Part shown: in pieces, positions 42,334-54,913 of the stretch
How the letters are laid out: each line of letters starts with the position of its first letter
How positions within the stretch are numbered: the first letter of the stretch is position 1
Source: Bugula neritina
Taxonomy: Eukaryota; Bryozoa; Gymnolaemata; Cheilostomatida; Bugulidae
DNA: 64,000 bases
NCBI GenBank assembly: GCA_964035545.1
Contig: OZ037770.1
Location: 1,532,501 to 1,596,500 of the forward strand
Direction of reading: 5' to 3'
Position numbers and translations under genes: made by a program
The notes under the pieces: generated by a model
What the model was told of the DNA's origin: nothing
Databases searched by the model: none
Seen by the model: the letters and a program-made list of their open reading frames with translations, nothing else

Positions 42334-42516
42334 GCTGGCTGAAGCTGGTTAAAGCACTGGCTTGCTAAACACGAGACCATGTGGGTTCAATCACGAGTAA
42401 CCATCATTGGAGATGTTAGGAAGAGTATTCAGTCATAATTACTTCTGTAGCCTGCTTTTCAAACTCCCTTTCCATCAAAGGTTTCTCACATGGATAGTAA
42501 TTATAAACTTGCATGA
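42334..42516 (+). mobile_element. SINE with a different tRNA head but related body
   Basis: A-box-like TGGTTAAAGCACTGG and B-box-like GGTTCAATCAC lie in a tRNA-like head. The downstream part (CATTGGAGATGTTAGGAAGA to AACTTGCATGAG) matches the bodies of the SINEs at 42904 and 55503. No clear target-site duplication found. Confidence 0.65.
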
Positions 42517-42903
42517 GCTTTTTGTTATAATTATATAATGTGATTTGATTGGAAAAATTTATTAGATTACTTTGCCAACTGACTGAGTGCTCATGAAGAT
42601 ATAACCATCATATTACGAGATAACTTACTGCTTTGAAGATAAAGTTGAAAGTAACGTACCCCCTCTCTTTTTACAATAGTTTTCTATCTTCATCTTGGCA
42701 GCAATAACTAACATATACTCCAGGAGGTCAGCTAAAGAGCTTCTAAACAGGCATTTAAAATAAAATATACCTATTAGTATACATGTAAATATTATAATGA
42801 ATTTAAGTATAGTATATGTTGTAGTATACATATGGTACAATTATAGTATATATTGTAATGACGTGGTATGTATTATAATACAATTAGTATATCTATGTGA
42901 ATA

Positions 42904-43119
42904 AGGGAGCAGCCGTGGTCTAGGGGTTAGAGTGTTTGCCTATAGTGAATGCAGGTTCATGGGTTCGAGCCCAGACAAAAACCATTGGCGATACTAAGAA
43001 AAACATTCAGACATACTTGCTTCTGAGCCTCATTTAAATAAGTCCTTAGCCCACTTTACCAAAAACCTTTTCCATCAGGGGTTTCTCATAGGGATAGTGA
43101 CTATATACAAACTTGCATG
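42904..43119 (+). mobile_element. tRNA-derived SINE, full-length, with target-site duplication
   Basis: The head GGGAGCAGCCGTGGTCTAGG holds an A-box (TGGTCTAGGGG) and a B-box (GGTTCGAGCCC), the internal Pol III promoter. The body ends with a hairpin-like CATCAGGGGTTTCTCATAGGG and CTTGCATG. Flanks 42886-42903 and 43120-43138 are near-identical 18-19 bp direct repeats (AGTATAT...TGTGAATA), the target-site duplication. Confidence 0.8.
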
Positions 43120-43450
43120 AGTATATGTATTGTGAATAAAATTGTACATGCATGCTTAGCTACATAGTTTACAATGATAACTATTACTACACCAATTATA
43201 GATGTCAATGTATTTCAATATATGTAGGGTGAGTTGTTTATTGCACTCTATAACCAAATTTGTACACGGAAAATAAAACTTAGTTAGAAGCCACCAGAAT
43301 GTAATAGGTTGTGGCATTTTTTATGCTGATTACAAATAATTATAAGACAACAAGTTGAGAGGTAATCCTGCACAAATAAAGTATATATTGAACAGCTGCA
43401 TAGTAATTTTCTGATTAAAATCTTTTGTTTTTGGACCAAAAATTTAGCAA

Positions 43451-43720
<270 letters not shown>

Positions 43721-43724
43721 TTAA

Positions 43725-43835
43725 ATGTGGTTTCATAGGGGGCTGCTCATAGGGGGCTTATATGCATTTGGTATATTTCGATACCATAGGGGGCCTATAA
43801 ACAGAGCCCCCTCTGTTATCAGAATATATCATATT
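43725..43835. repeat. CATAGGGGGC-related hairpin element, second locus
   Basis: CATAGGGGGCTGCTCATAGG and ATACCATAGGGGGC paired with ACAGAGCCCCCTCTG. Direct similarity to 54410-54470, and also adjacent to a (TA)n tract. Confidence 0.6.
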
Positions 43836-43859
43836 ATTTTTACTTCGAAATTGTCTTCT

Positions 43860-46800
43860 CATTTTTACTTTTTGAGTAATAAAAGCTATATTACATTTGT
43901 ACTATGCAAAGTATAGAAACTCAATTGGTTTTGTTCTACTTTGTCTGCTATAATTAATTCTCCAACAATTTCAGTTAAAAAAAATTATTTTTCAACTTCT
44001 ATTCACACTATGCCATTAATCTCTGTAAGGAACTGATATAGCCATGCATTCAAAATAAAAAAAATTACACTTCAATTTCCTATGTTATGTATTTCCTTTT
44101 TAAAATCGAATAAGGATTTTCATGTCTAATAATTCGAAGTGCACCCTGTATCATCCTCATTACATTTGTTGATGTTTTGCTTATTCTTATATTTTGTTCA
44201 GGTAATGAAAGTTGTATATATATATTTTTTTATATAACAGGAAAAGTTCAATTAAATTGAACCAAGTGTATATAGTTTTAAACTGTAAAAACAAGTACTT
44301 TGAAAAAGAAATTGCACGTCATTCAATAAGCAAGTGAAGTAAAATATTGTAATAGCAAAAATAGAATAGCAGTTAGTTGACAAAATACAGATATAATTAA
44401 TTAATTAAAAGTTGCCTCAAATTATTATAAGCCTATATTGTATACTTAAAGAATGAATGAAACATATAATGTATATTTTATTTTAAAAATTACTCAATTT
44501 GATTGCAGCCAGTTTATACTGTAATATCTAATATCTATAGTATTTTCCTGTATTAAAAAATATGTGTGTTAAGTTCATTTAGCTACCATGCATATACCTA
44601 CTATAATTTGGACAAAGCAAGATAAAACTAATTTCTAATCTAGCTATATGTTCTAAAGTTTTTTAATAAAAAACAATTGGATAGATAGCACCACTATATA
44701 GGTATTATACTAAAAAAAACGGCCAAGTATGCACTTCTATTTACCAGATGCTAAACGATTTGCTTCAAAGGCTTATTTTTGAAGTTTTACTAGCTATTCC
44801 TTTCATTAAATCAACCGTATAGGTACAGTATTTTGCAGATTTCTTAAAAGTCTGCCTCAGTGATTCTTTGAACAGTTATATAGATGGCAATTTGAGAGCA
44901 CTGTTTGTAATCAATCATTAAAGAACACGCAGAACACCATTGCTTTAAACTAATCTTAAGAATATTAGCACATTTTCTGCACTTCATCTTCATGATGCAT
45001 CATATGAGAACAAAATGTCCTACTAATATTTTTGTCATTGCTAATATTATTTGAAGTACTAATGCACAATAGGCTGATAATTTTTTAATATTTATTTCAA
45101 AATAATTATAGTATTCTATTTGAATTTACATAACAAAGAGACTTGTAATATATGATAGGATTAAACCAATTAGAATATATTTTTCACAATCATTTATATC
45201 TGAAAATGTACTTTGAACTGTGATTCTTTGCTATAGTGCACACAAAACAGTCGGCTAGTACACTTTCATATGCTCTAAAGTCTATAGAGATTAACTCAAC
45301 GCTTCAGTAAAATATATTGAGTTAAAGCTGAATGTAAAGCTACTAATTATATGCTCTTTCTTCTCAAACCCATATCTGAGTTCTTTTTTTAAATGCTTTA
45401 CGGAGCACATATAAGAGCAACCCCTAACTATATCTTTCACAGTTGCTAATATATAAAATAGTGCTTCTTAAAAAACCTGAAGCTATGTGTACTAAAACAA
45501 AATTTGAAAACCATGTTGTCTAGCCTTTTATAAGCTATTGAAACTTTTTGTTGGCTAGAAATGCAGCAGTTACACTACAAATTACTCTTTAATTGCAATA
45601 GCTTCAAAAGAAATATATTAGCAAGCTTCTGAATGTGCCTTGATTTTTTTTTAATCTTTAGCAGTAACTTTTATAGATTTAATGTTAACAATTAGTGGTA
45701 TAATATACAAGCTTCTTCAAAACTGCTCCCAACTCTTAGCAATTGGGCATTTTGTTTGCATGAGCAGACGTTTCAGAACTCGTCTATGTTACTGCTTTTA
45801 CATACTTTTTATTTAATCTTGTACTGGTAAACTACATTTTCTTACTGGCCTTACCTGGCATAAATATATTGACAATTCAAATATTGGCACAACAATTTGT
45901 AAGCTAGGATAGCAGTTTATGCACAATCGCACTATATATGCAACTGGTTTATCTCTCTTTTTGTCCTAATGCTAGAGAGACAAATTAACATAATATTTAT
46001 GACAAGCACCAGATTTTTTCCTATTTTTTTTGTTTGGGTATCAGTCTACTACTAGCATTACGACATAGCCTTGTAAACTAAGACAAGTAGACAACTTTCC
46101 TTCTACAATGTGTAAGTCATCTTCCATTGAAATACAGAATGTTTAATGCATGCTTTATAAACATCAGCAAGACTTTCCTGGTACTTTATAGTAATATATT
46201 ATTAAATTTTTCTTTCAATTATTTTCCGAAACTATTGTGTGTAACACAATGCTACTTTAAATCTTAATTAAACAACTTGGCTATATAATTACAGGTTATT
46301 AACTAAAGCTTGCCAATTTTCACAAAAGCTAAACTTCAGAATAAGCAATTTTGGCTTTCTTTGTTGATAGCCTACCATGATAGAGAGCAATCCAGTAAGT
46401 TGAGTATGGGGTAAATGTTTCAATTTGTTTTAAGTTTCATCAACAGCTCTTTCAGTAGCTCTTTTCACAAATTGATAGAATAAAATAATGCAAAATATTG
46501 AGGTAGAGATACAAACTGAACAACAATGTATGGTGCTACCATTAAACATGTTTTTACTTTGAGAATATTTTAAATTTGATTTATCTTGTAAGAGCAAAAT
46601 GTAACAGGTATCTAGTCATAAAAAGCAATTTGAATCCTCTGTCTGCAAGCCAGAGTATGGCAAGTAAAGCACCCTGGACTATCAATAGGTTACAAGTGCT
46701 AGATGGTGCTAGATAGTGCTAGTTCTTCATTCTTAAAGCCTAGGGCCTAGAGTAAATAGAACAGCCTACAAACTAATAAATAATTAGGTAACTGACTGAA

Positions 46801-47300
46801 TAGATAGAACAAACACTGCTACACTGCAGGAAAGCTTCAAGTGAAACTATTAGAAACAATATAACAGTTGTTCTTTCCACAACTGAAATGTTAATTTAAC
46901 TAAAGAAAACTTTTTTTGATATAAAATACAAAATTATACAACTTTTCATGATTTATTCTGTACTTTATGATTAGTTTTGCAAAATAAATGGCTTGCTCTA
47001 TGTTTCATTATTCAGCCAGAGCTGCACGGCAACATCAAACAGTTTTACAAAATGCAATTTATCTTCGTTAAAAAGATTTCTTGCTGGTATGGAGTTTCAG
47101 CAAGTTGAAAAAATGTGTTTAAAGTTTACATTTGTTAGGTATAATATTAATTCTTTGGGGAATTGCCAGCAAAATTGCTTCAAACTTCATGTCCTATGTT
47201 ATACTTATTGTAGTTGTTGTTGTCCTTATGTAGCCCTTTGTGTATCTCTATAAGGTTGGAGCCTGTTATTAGCTCTATAATGAAAGCCATTACCTCTAAA
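43860..47300. other. AT-rich spacer, no supported gene
   Basis: No domain, splice pattern or large repeat seen, apart from a small GTGCTAGAT triplication near 46695-46722. Confidence 0.45.
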
Positions 47301-47309
47301 ATTACTTAG

Positions 47310-49707
47310 ACCATGTAAAAGTCAGCCAATCAGCAAAGTGTACCAGGTCAACACCCCACTAATATAGCTTATATAAAATTCTGCAAGTTCAGTTGCAAAA
47401 TGCATTCTTCTAGAAAGCAGTTGTGCAACTTTTTTTAAGTGCATTACTTTATTTCATATCTTAAATTTATGACACTCTGATGTATTTTCAAAACATCTAA
47501 AGTAAGTGTGTATAAAATGCAATTAAAAATTGCATGTCTAAAAAAATGACCTGGTACACTTTTGCAGCTGAAGGCCAGTTGTTACATAACTCTTAGCTTT
47601 ATTTGTTCTCTATTATACTAGTATGAACTCTTGTTCTCCAATATGCCAGCTTTTGGTACAGAACTCTGATTAGCTGGATTTTTGAATGGTTTTCTAATAC
47701 ATACATCTGATTGCCTGAATAGTGTACACTCCGTCTACCTTTACATGGTGCAAGCTACAAGGTAGTATTATACCATCTTTCTGTTTACCAATCTTTTGTT
47801 CATAATAGTAAATAGGCTATTCAGCAAGGATTTTATGGCATGTAAGCCATGGGAACTACTAAAGAAGTTTAATCAACCATCACTGCTGCTAATATTGCTT
47901 ATGCATCTGTCCCATTATAGTTCTTTCTACTAAACTTTGAAATTGTTTCAATAAACATTAGTAGTTAAACCACATGTATTTATTATTTATCTGTAGGGTT
48001 TAGCAGTTTACATATTTAGAAAAGATGTTTTATATAGAGTATTCATCTATCACCTAAAGTAGTTCACTTGCTGTCTTGACTTATTTAGTTAAGGTTATAA
48101 TTTAACATGCGACAATCCTATACTCAGTAAAGAATAAACTTTTTTGGTTGCAATTGTTTTTAGGAGTAAATTAGCTTCATTTATACTTGTCTTTAAAGTC
48201 TATCAAAAGTGACCACCTCATTACTAGTCATTGCCCGATAATACTTCAGTGTTTAAAGTAAGAATGATTTATACCCATTGCTTAAACACAACATTCATTA
48301 AAATTATTGTTGTTATAGCTGCATGGGTTTAAACCAGCTACTAAGTAAAGCAATAGTTGTTTGTCAGAAGTATTTGCTTAAATTCATGAACAAAGCCTTG
48401 TCTCATACAGCCAGATTACTATGCATAGTCACAACATTATGTAATGCATGTTGACACCCATTACATTCTGTTTGAATGGTAAAGTATTGGGTAAAGCCTT
48501 CAGCTAGCATTTCTTGAAAGTCCTATTGTCTGCTGGGATCTCTGCAATCTGCAGCCACCCTCTATAACTGATGAAGTCTAGTACTTTCTCTATAACTGAT
48601 GAAATCCAGTACTTTCATAAAAATTTTCTTACGATATTTTAAAGCTATGAGATTAGATCGTGTAAAAACATTATGTTATCATAAGCAGCATAAATTGCAA
48701 TTTCTCTACACCAATAATTTATGTGTTTATAATTCATTGAAAAAAAAACCTATGTTGTTGCTAAACTTCGCATTTTAAATCCTGCAAGTAAATATAATAT
48801 GACTAGTTCAACCTATTGTCCAAATATAAGAGACAAACAGTATTTTAGGTTCAGAAACGGCCAACTCAGGCTTAGCATAAGCTGCAATACAAATTTTTTA
48901 AGTTATGGTATTGGTAAGCTGAAGAATAGGGTAGTCTAAAAGAAATGCATTTAAAAACTGTACATGATAGTTTACCAAAGCTAAATCATTGAATGATTGC
49001 TTGTTATTTTCTATGAGTGAAGGAGGGATTTTATTATCTGAAGAAAATTAAATAAGTTTATATGAGAATATTGGTAGTAACACTATGATGTAGACTTGCT
49101 ATTACAAGCTAAAATATATACAGCAGAGAGGGTTGATAGTTCCCATGGCTTACATGCCATAAAATCTTTGCTGAATAGCCTATTTACTATTGTGAACAAA
49201 AGATTTGTAAACAGAAAGTTGGTATAATACTACCCTGTAGCTTGCACCATGTAAATGTAGACGAACTGTGCACTATTCAGGCAATCAGATGTACGTATTA
49301 GAAAACCATTCAAAAACCCGGCTAATCAGAGTTCTTTCTGTACCAAAATCTGGTGGCTCATTACCAGCTGGCATATTGGAGAACAAGAGTTCATACTAGT
49401 ATAATAGAGAACAAATAAAGCTAAGAGTTATGTAACAACTGGCCTTCAGCTGCAAAAGTGTACCAGGTCATTTTTGTAGACATACAATTTTTAATTGCAT
49501 TTTATACACACTCAATTTAATTGTTTTGAAAAATACATCAAAGATCATAAATTTAAGATATGAAATAAAGTAATGCACTTGAAAAAAGTTGCACAACTGC
49601 TTTCTAGAAGCATGCATTTTGCAACTGAACTTGCAGAATTTTATATAAACTATAATAGTGGGGTGTTGACCTGGTACACATTGCTGATCGGCTGACTTTT
49701 ACATGGT
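47310..49707. repeat. Long inverted repeat (arms about 550-570 bp, 1.28-kb spacer)
   Basis: Arm 1 (47310-47858) is the reverse complement of arm 2 (49137-49707) with scattered mismatches and small indels. Shared landmarks include CCATGTAAAAGTCAGCC at the outer ends and GCCATGGGAACTA at the inner ends. The spacer has no long open frame. It could be a fold-back DNA element or an inverted duplication. No target-site duplication recognised. Confidence 0.85.
48561..48617 (+). repeat. Two tandem copies of a 28-bp unit
   Basis: TCTATAACTGATGAAGTCTA and its neighbour with GAAATCCA, period about 28 bp, in the spacer of the long inverted repeat. Confidence 0.7.
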
Positions 49708-49709
49708 TT

Positions 49710-51780
49710 TACACGCCAGCTGTTCGAGTTCTCCATAAACTTTTAGTAGTCAATTAAGTTGCTTAGCCTGGTTGGGCCCAGGCCGAGAAAGGCAATAGTA
49801 AATAAGTTGAGTCTAACCTTTTGCCATTAATTTCAAATCACAAACTTACTTTAGGTGTTTATACATAAAAATATTCAAGCATTTAATGAGCCACGGTTGT
49901 AAAAATCTTAAACTTCTTTTGCTGAGGCAGAACATTTTATTAAGTTTCCTGTGTAACAGGTTAGCTACTTGACTAATACTACATGTCTTACAATTGCTAG
50001 CCTTTGCTAAGTCTAAACTAAATGGCTGTTTTTTCTTCAAAATAGGAAAGAAAAATGTAAGTAGCTCCAAAAAAGTTAGGCAATCTAAAGACACCCATCA
50101 TTAATTTCAATTTGCCGTAGTTCTTGGCCTAATGTATTGGGATAGGAGGTTGTTAAAAGATTTTATTTTGTAAATTCTTACTTTGCCTGTCACTTAGTAA
50201 GGATAAGAGCAAATCCACTGTTAAGCTATTATACTAATTACCAAATAGCCACAATGTCCACATTCATGTCTATTTTTTAGTTGAATTGTTTAGAGATATT
50301 ACAGCTGCAAATATTTAGCCATTCTACAGTTAGCTAGTGTATTTGCTCCAACTGTGTTTACATGAGACATACTCAGGGTTTCCCCCAGCTTCTATTAATT
50401 GCATGCAACAAAATATTTCCAGCAAAATACATATTATTTATAAAAAGTACAATTTTCATTTTCTAACGCTTTTAAATATAGCTGTTCAGTAGGCAGTCTA
50501 AGTAGAATATATTGTTTGGCGTCTATATGGAGGGGATTGTCTATTTGGAATTAAACTGAATTGTTACTCTTATAGAGACGGATGACCAGTGTAACACTGG
50601 TGCTACATGCCTTTTTCAAACTTTAAAACTAGTTGCTGAATTGGTTTCCCTGTTTTGAAAATTTTTCAAGTAAAATAATGCAGCTAGAAAAAGTATTGTT
50701 CGCGCAATGGGTGAATAACAAAATCTAAACTTCTTGCTAGTCATATAATTTGACTACCAACAAAAAGAGTAAGACGTGTATAAATAGTTTTCAATAATAT
50801 GTGTTAATAACTTTGAATTCATCATCTCTACTGATTCCCATTAGATTTATTGTGAATAAAACTTGGTGTAGGGCCTATCTTATATTCTACAGGGTCTAAT
50901 ATTTAGTAGCAAAGGTAAGCTGCAAGCATTTCTTAATATTTCCTATTATAAAAGTCCGTGTTGTAGTGACAGCAGACAAGATCTCAGCTATTATGCTCTC
51001 AGTCAGTTGAAAAAGGTCTCTCATAGAGACTATAAACTCTGCGTGTACTGAGATAACACAAAACCAAGAAAAATAGAACAGCTAGCTTGAAATTTTTTCT
51101 TTATTGTACAGTATTTGAGGGTAAACTCCTTCAAAAGAATTTATAAATATGAGAGTGCTTTTGAAGTTGCAGCCAAATAGGCTAATTATAGGATTTCTGT
51201 ATAAGGTTCAAACTAAGGTACCCCTCTTAGCAGCCATTTTTAGTAAATTAAAAACTTCTAAGCTCACTTAAGTTTCCTGATTAAAATTATTATGAAGATG
51301 CAAAGAAACTAGGCCCAAAACTACAGGGGGTCTATTATCTTTTGCATAATTGTAGGGATGTGGTCTCCCTCTATAGACCTTAGTAGAAGTAATTGCAGGA
51401 ACAGATAATTTTCTCTGTTACTAGCAGTATATGTATACGAGAAATTTTGTCAAAGCTGCTATTCTGACACTGGAAAGTTACATTTCAGCTAAGTAAAGGT
51501 TGCTAGGAAACCATATAGTACTTTTAAACACTATAACTAAATTGTTAGAAAAAATGCCTGTTTCTACCAGAAGCAAAAACAAAAAATTGAGCAGCAAATT
51601 GGAAACAGCAAAAGGTATGTATCTTCTTAGGTTGATAATTTTTTTAATTTGAAAACGTGCTGCATATAACAAAAAAAACTTCTAAAGCTGAAAGTCATAA
51701 TTGCAGAGAAAGACATCAAATTAAAAATATGCAAATTAATAAACCTACTATGATACACATCAGACGCTGTGGACTGTGCT
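49710..51780. other. AT-rich spacer, no supported gene
   Basis: Short frames only (for example the 82-residue frame on the minus strand at 50094-49846), without recognisable family. Confidence 0.45.
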
Positions 51781-51783
51781 TGC

Positions 51784-54214
51784 TGATATAGGGCACACAT
51801 AGTATACATCAACTCATATGGGGCAGATATAGTATACACAGGCTTATGGGGATCGCATACATGCAGCATATATGAGCTCATAAGGGGCACATATAACATA
51901 TCTAGGCTCATAGCGGCACATAAATAGTATATGAGCTCAAAGATGGCACATAAAATATATACAAGTTCATAGGGGGCAGATATAGAATATATAAGCTCAT
52001 ATGGGGGCAGATGTAATATATATATAAGTTCATAGGGGGCAGATATAGAATATATAAGCTCATAGGGGGCAGATGTAGAATATATAGGCTTATAGGGGGC
52101 AGATATAGAATGTATAAGCTTATAGGGGGCAGATATAGAGTATATATAGGCTTATAGGGGGCAGATATAGAATATATAGGCTTATAGGGGGCAGATATAG
52201 AATGTATAGGCTTATAGGGGGCAGATATAGAATATATATAGGCTTATAGGGGGCAGTTATAGAATATATAGGCTCATAGGGGGCAGATATAATATATTAT
52301 ATAAGCTCGTAGGGGGCAGATATAAAATATATAGGCTTATAGGGGGCAGATATAGAACGTATAGGCTTATAGGGGGCAGATATAGAATATATATAGGCTT
52401 ATAGGGGGCAGTTATAGAATATATAGGCTCATAGGGGGCAGATATAAGATATTATATAAGCTCATAGGGAGCAGATATAATATATATATATATAAGTTCA
52501 TAGGGGGCAGATATAATATATATATAGGTTCATAGGGGGCAGATATAGAATATATAGGCTCATAGGGGGCAGATATAATATATATATAAGTTCATAGGGG
52601 GCAGATATAATATATAAGTTCATAGGGGGCAGATATGGTATATATAGGCTCATAAGGGGCAGATATAATATATATAAGCTCACAACAACTCAAATATAAT
52701 TTTTTTAACGGAGATGCAGGCCAGATTTCTATACAATAGGGGGCAGATATAATATATATATATAGGTTCATAGGGGGCAGATATAGAATACATAGGCTCA
52801 TAGGGGGCAGATATAATATATATATAAGTTCATAGGGGGCAGATATAATATATAAGTTCATAGGGGGCAGATATAGAATATATAGGTTCATAGGGGCGCA
52901 TAAAATATATATAAGTTCACAGGGGGCAGATATAACATATATAAGTTCATAGGGGGCAGATATAATATATATATAAGTTCATAGGGGGCAGATATAATAT
53001 ATAAGTTCATAGGGGGCAGATATAGAATATATAGGTTCATAGGGGGCGCATAAAATATATATAAGTTCACAGGGGGCAGATATAGTATATATAAGTTCAC
53101 AGGGGGCAGATATGGAATATATAGGCTCATAGGGGGCAGATATGGAATATATATAGGCTCATAGGGGGCAGATATAGAATATATAGGCTCATAGGGGGCA
53201 GATATAGAATATATAGGCTCATAGGGGGCAGATATAATATATATATAGGTTCATAGGGGGCAGATATAGAATATATAGGCTCATAGGGGGCAGATATGAT
53301 ATATATATAAGTTCATAGGGGACAGATATAATATATAAGTTCATAGGGGGCAGATATAGAATATATAGGTTCATAGGGGGCACATAAAATATATATAAGT
53401 TCACAGGGGGCAGATATAATATATAAGTTCATAGGGGGCAGATATAGAATATATATATAGGTTCATAGGGGGCAGATATAGAATACATAGGCTCATAGGG
53501 GGCAGATATAATATATATATAAGTTCATAGGGGGCAGATATAATATATAAGTTCATAGGGGGCAGATATAGAATATATAGGTTCATAGGGGGCGCATAAA
53601 ATATATATAAGTTCACAGGGGGCAGATATAGTATATATAAGTTCATAGGGGGCAGATATGGAATATATAGGCTCATAGGGGGCAGATATGGAATATATAT
53701 AGGCTCATAGGGGGCAGATATAGAATGTATAGGCTCATAGGGGGCAGATATAGAATATATAGGCTCATAGGGGGCAGATATAGAATATATAGGCTCATAG
53801 GGGGCAGATATAATATATATATAGATTCATAGGGGGCAGATATAGAATATATAGGCTCATAGGGGGCAGATATGATATATATATAAGTTCATAGGGGACA
53901 GATATAATATATAAGTTCATAGGGGGCAGATATAGAATATATAGGTTCATAGGGGGCACATAAAATATATATAAGTTCACAGGGGGCAGATATAATATAT
54001 AAGTTCATAGGGGGCAGATATAGAATATATAGGTTCATAGGGGGCACATAAAATATATATAAGTTTACAGGGGGCAGATATAGAATGTATAGGCTTATAG
54101 GGGGCAGATAATAAATATATAGGCTCATAGGGGGCAGATATAGAATATATAGGCTCATAGGGGGCAGATATGGTATATATAGGCTCATAGGGGGCAGATA
54201 TAATATATATAAGC
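51784..54214 (-). repeat. Minisatellite, CATAGGGGGCAGATATA-based unit of about 24-36 bp
   Basis: About 75 variable copies of a unit with CATAGGGGGC followed by AGATATA and a short (TA) spacer; the left part to about 52000 is degenerate. Long minus-strand frames such as MNLYILYLPP repeats are a by-product of the unit, not genes. Higher-order blocks are visible: 53219-53404 and 53795-53980 translate identically 576 bp apart. Confidence 0.9.
52676..52735 (+). repeat. 60-bp non-satellite block inside the minisatellite (copy 1)
   Basis: AAGCTCACAACAACTCAAAT through GGCCAGATTTCTATACA, nearly identical to 54211-54270, which is the right edge of the array. Confidence 0.8.
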
Positions 54215-54270
54215 TCACAACAACTCAAATATAATTTTCTTAACGGAGATGCAGGCCAGATTTCTATACA
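54211..54270 (+). repeat. 60-bp edge block of the minisatellite (copy 2)
   Basis: Second copy of the block at 52676-52735, here joining the array to unique sequence. Confidence 0.8.
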
Positions 54271-54394
54271 AGTTCTACCTTAAGCCCTGGCACAATTATA
54301 GCAACTGAAATGATATTATTATCAATGTAATTAAGTGTTTCCAACAGTGAAAAAAACGTTACATTAGTTTTTGGGAAGACAACTCCCTAATTTG

Positions 54395-54600
54395 ATATTT
54401 TATAATACCATAGGGGGCTTTTTGTATATATATACAGAGCCCCCTCTGGTATTGGAAAATATCAAATTGTCCTTCTGTGAGCCTATTTTTAAAATAGTGT
54501 CTATATACCATAACAGACTGTTCTGAGTAATTTAAAACACTCAAACATGGTGCCCCCTATGAGCAGCCCCCTATGGGCATAGAGCCCCCTATGGATGTTT
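54395..54600. repeat. CATAGGGGGC-related hairpin element
   Basis: ATACCATAGGGGGCT and AGCCCCCTCTGGTAT form an inverted pair around a TA core at 54410-54460. Further AGCCCCCTATG copies lie at 54550-54598. Related to 43725-43835 and to the minisatellite unit. Confidence 0.6.
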
Positions 54601-54638
54601 TACATACCAAATTGACCACCTATGAACCCAAATATGAA

Positions 54639-54640
<2 letters not shown>

Positions 54641-54731
<91 letters not shown>
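54641..54731. repeat. (TA)n microsatellite at the left edge of unit C
   Basis: About 90 bp of TA with a TGTGTG break. Equivalent in position to the tract at 26361-26640. Confidence 0.95.
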
Positions 54732-54733
<2 letters not shown>

Positions 54734-54913
54734 CACAGCTATAGTAATTCCTAAACGAAGAAAAGTAAAGCATATTTATAATGCGCACTATAAATTAATT
54801 ATAGATAAATTGTGACTTATATAAATACAGAATACCTGTTTTGGTTTCAAATATAATAACCATATGATTACAATTCTATGATTCTATACAAAAGTGGAGT
54901 TATATATTATAGT

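Noticed and set aside
51784-54214. CRISPR-like array of repeats with spacers
   Set aside because: The spacers are simple TA-rich and the repeat is variable; the context is eukaryotic, so it is a minisatellite.
52498-54228. Many overlapping minus-strand frames with MNLYILYLPP / SAPYELIY repeats
   Set aside because: They are translations of the CATAGGGGGC minisatellite in several frames at once, with no start context or splice support.
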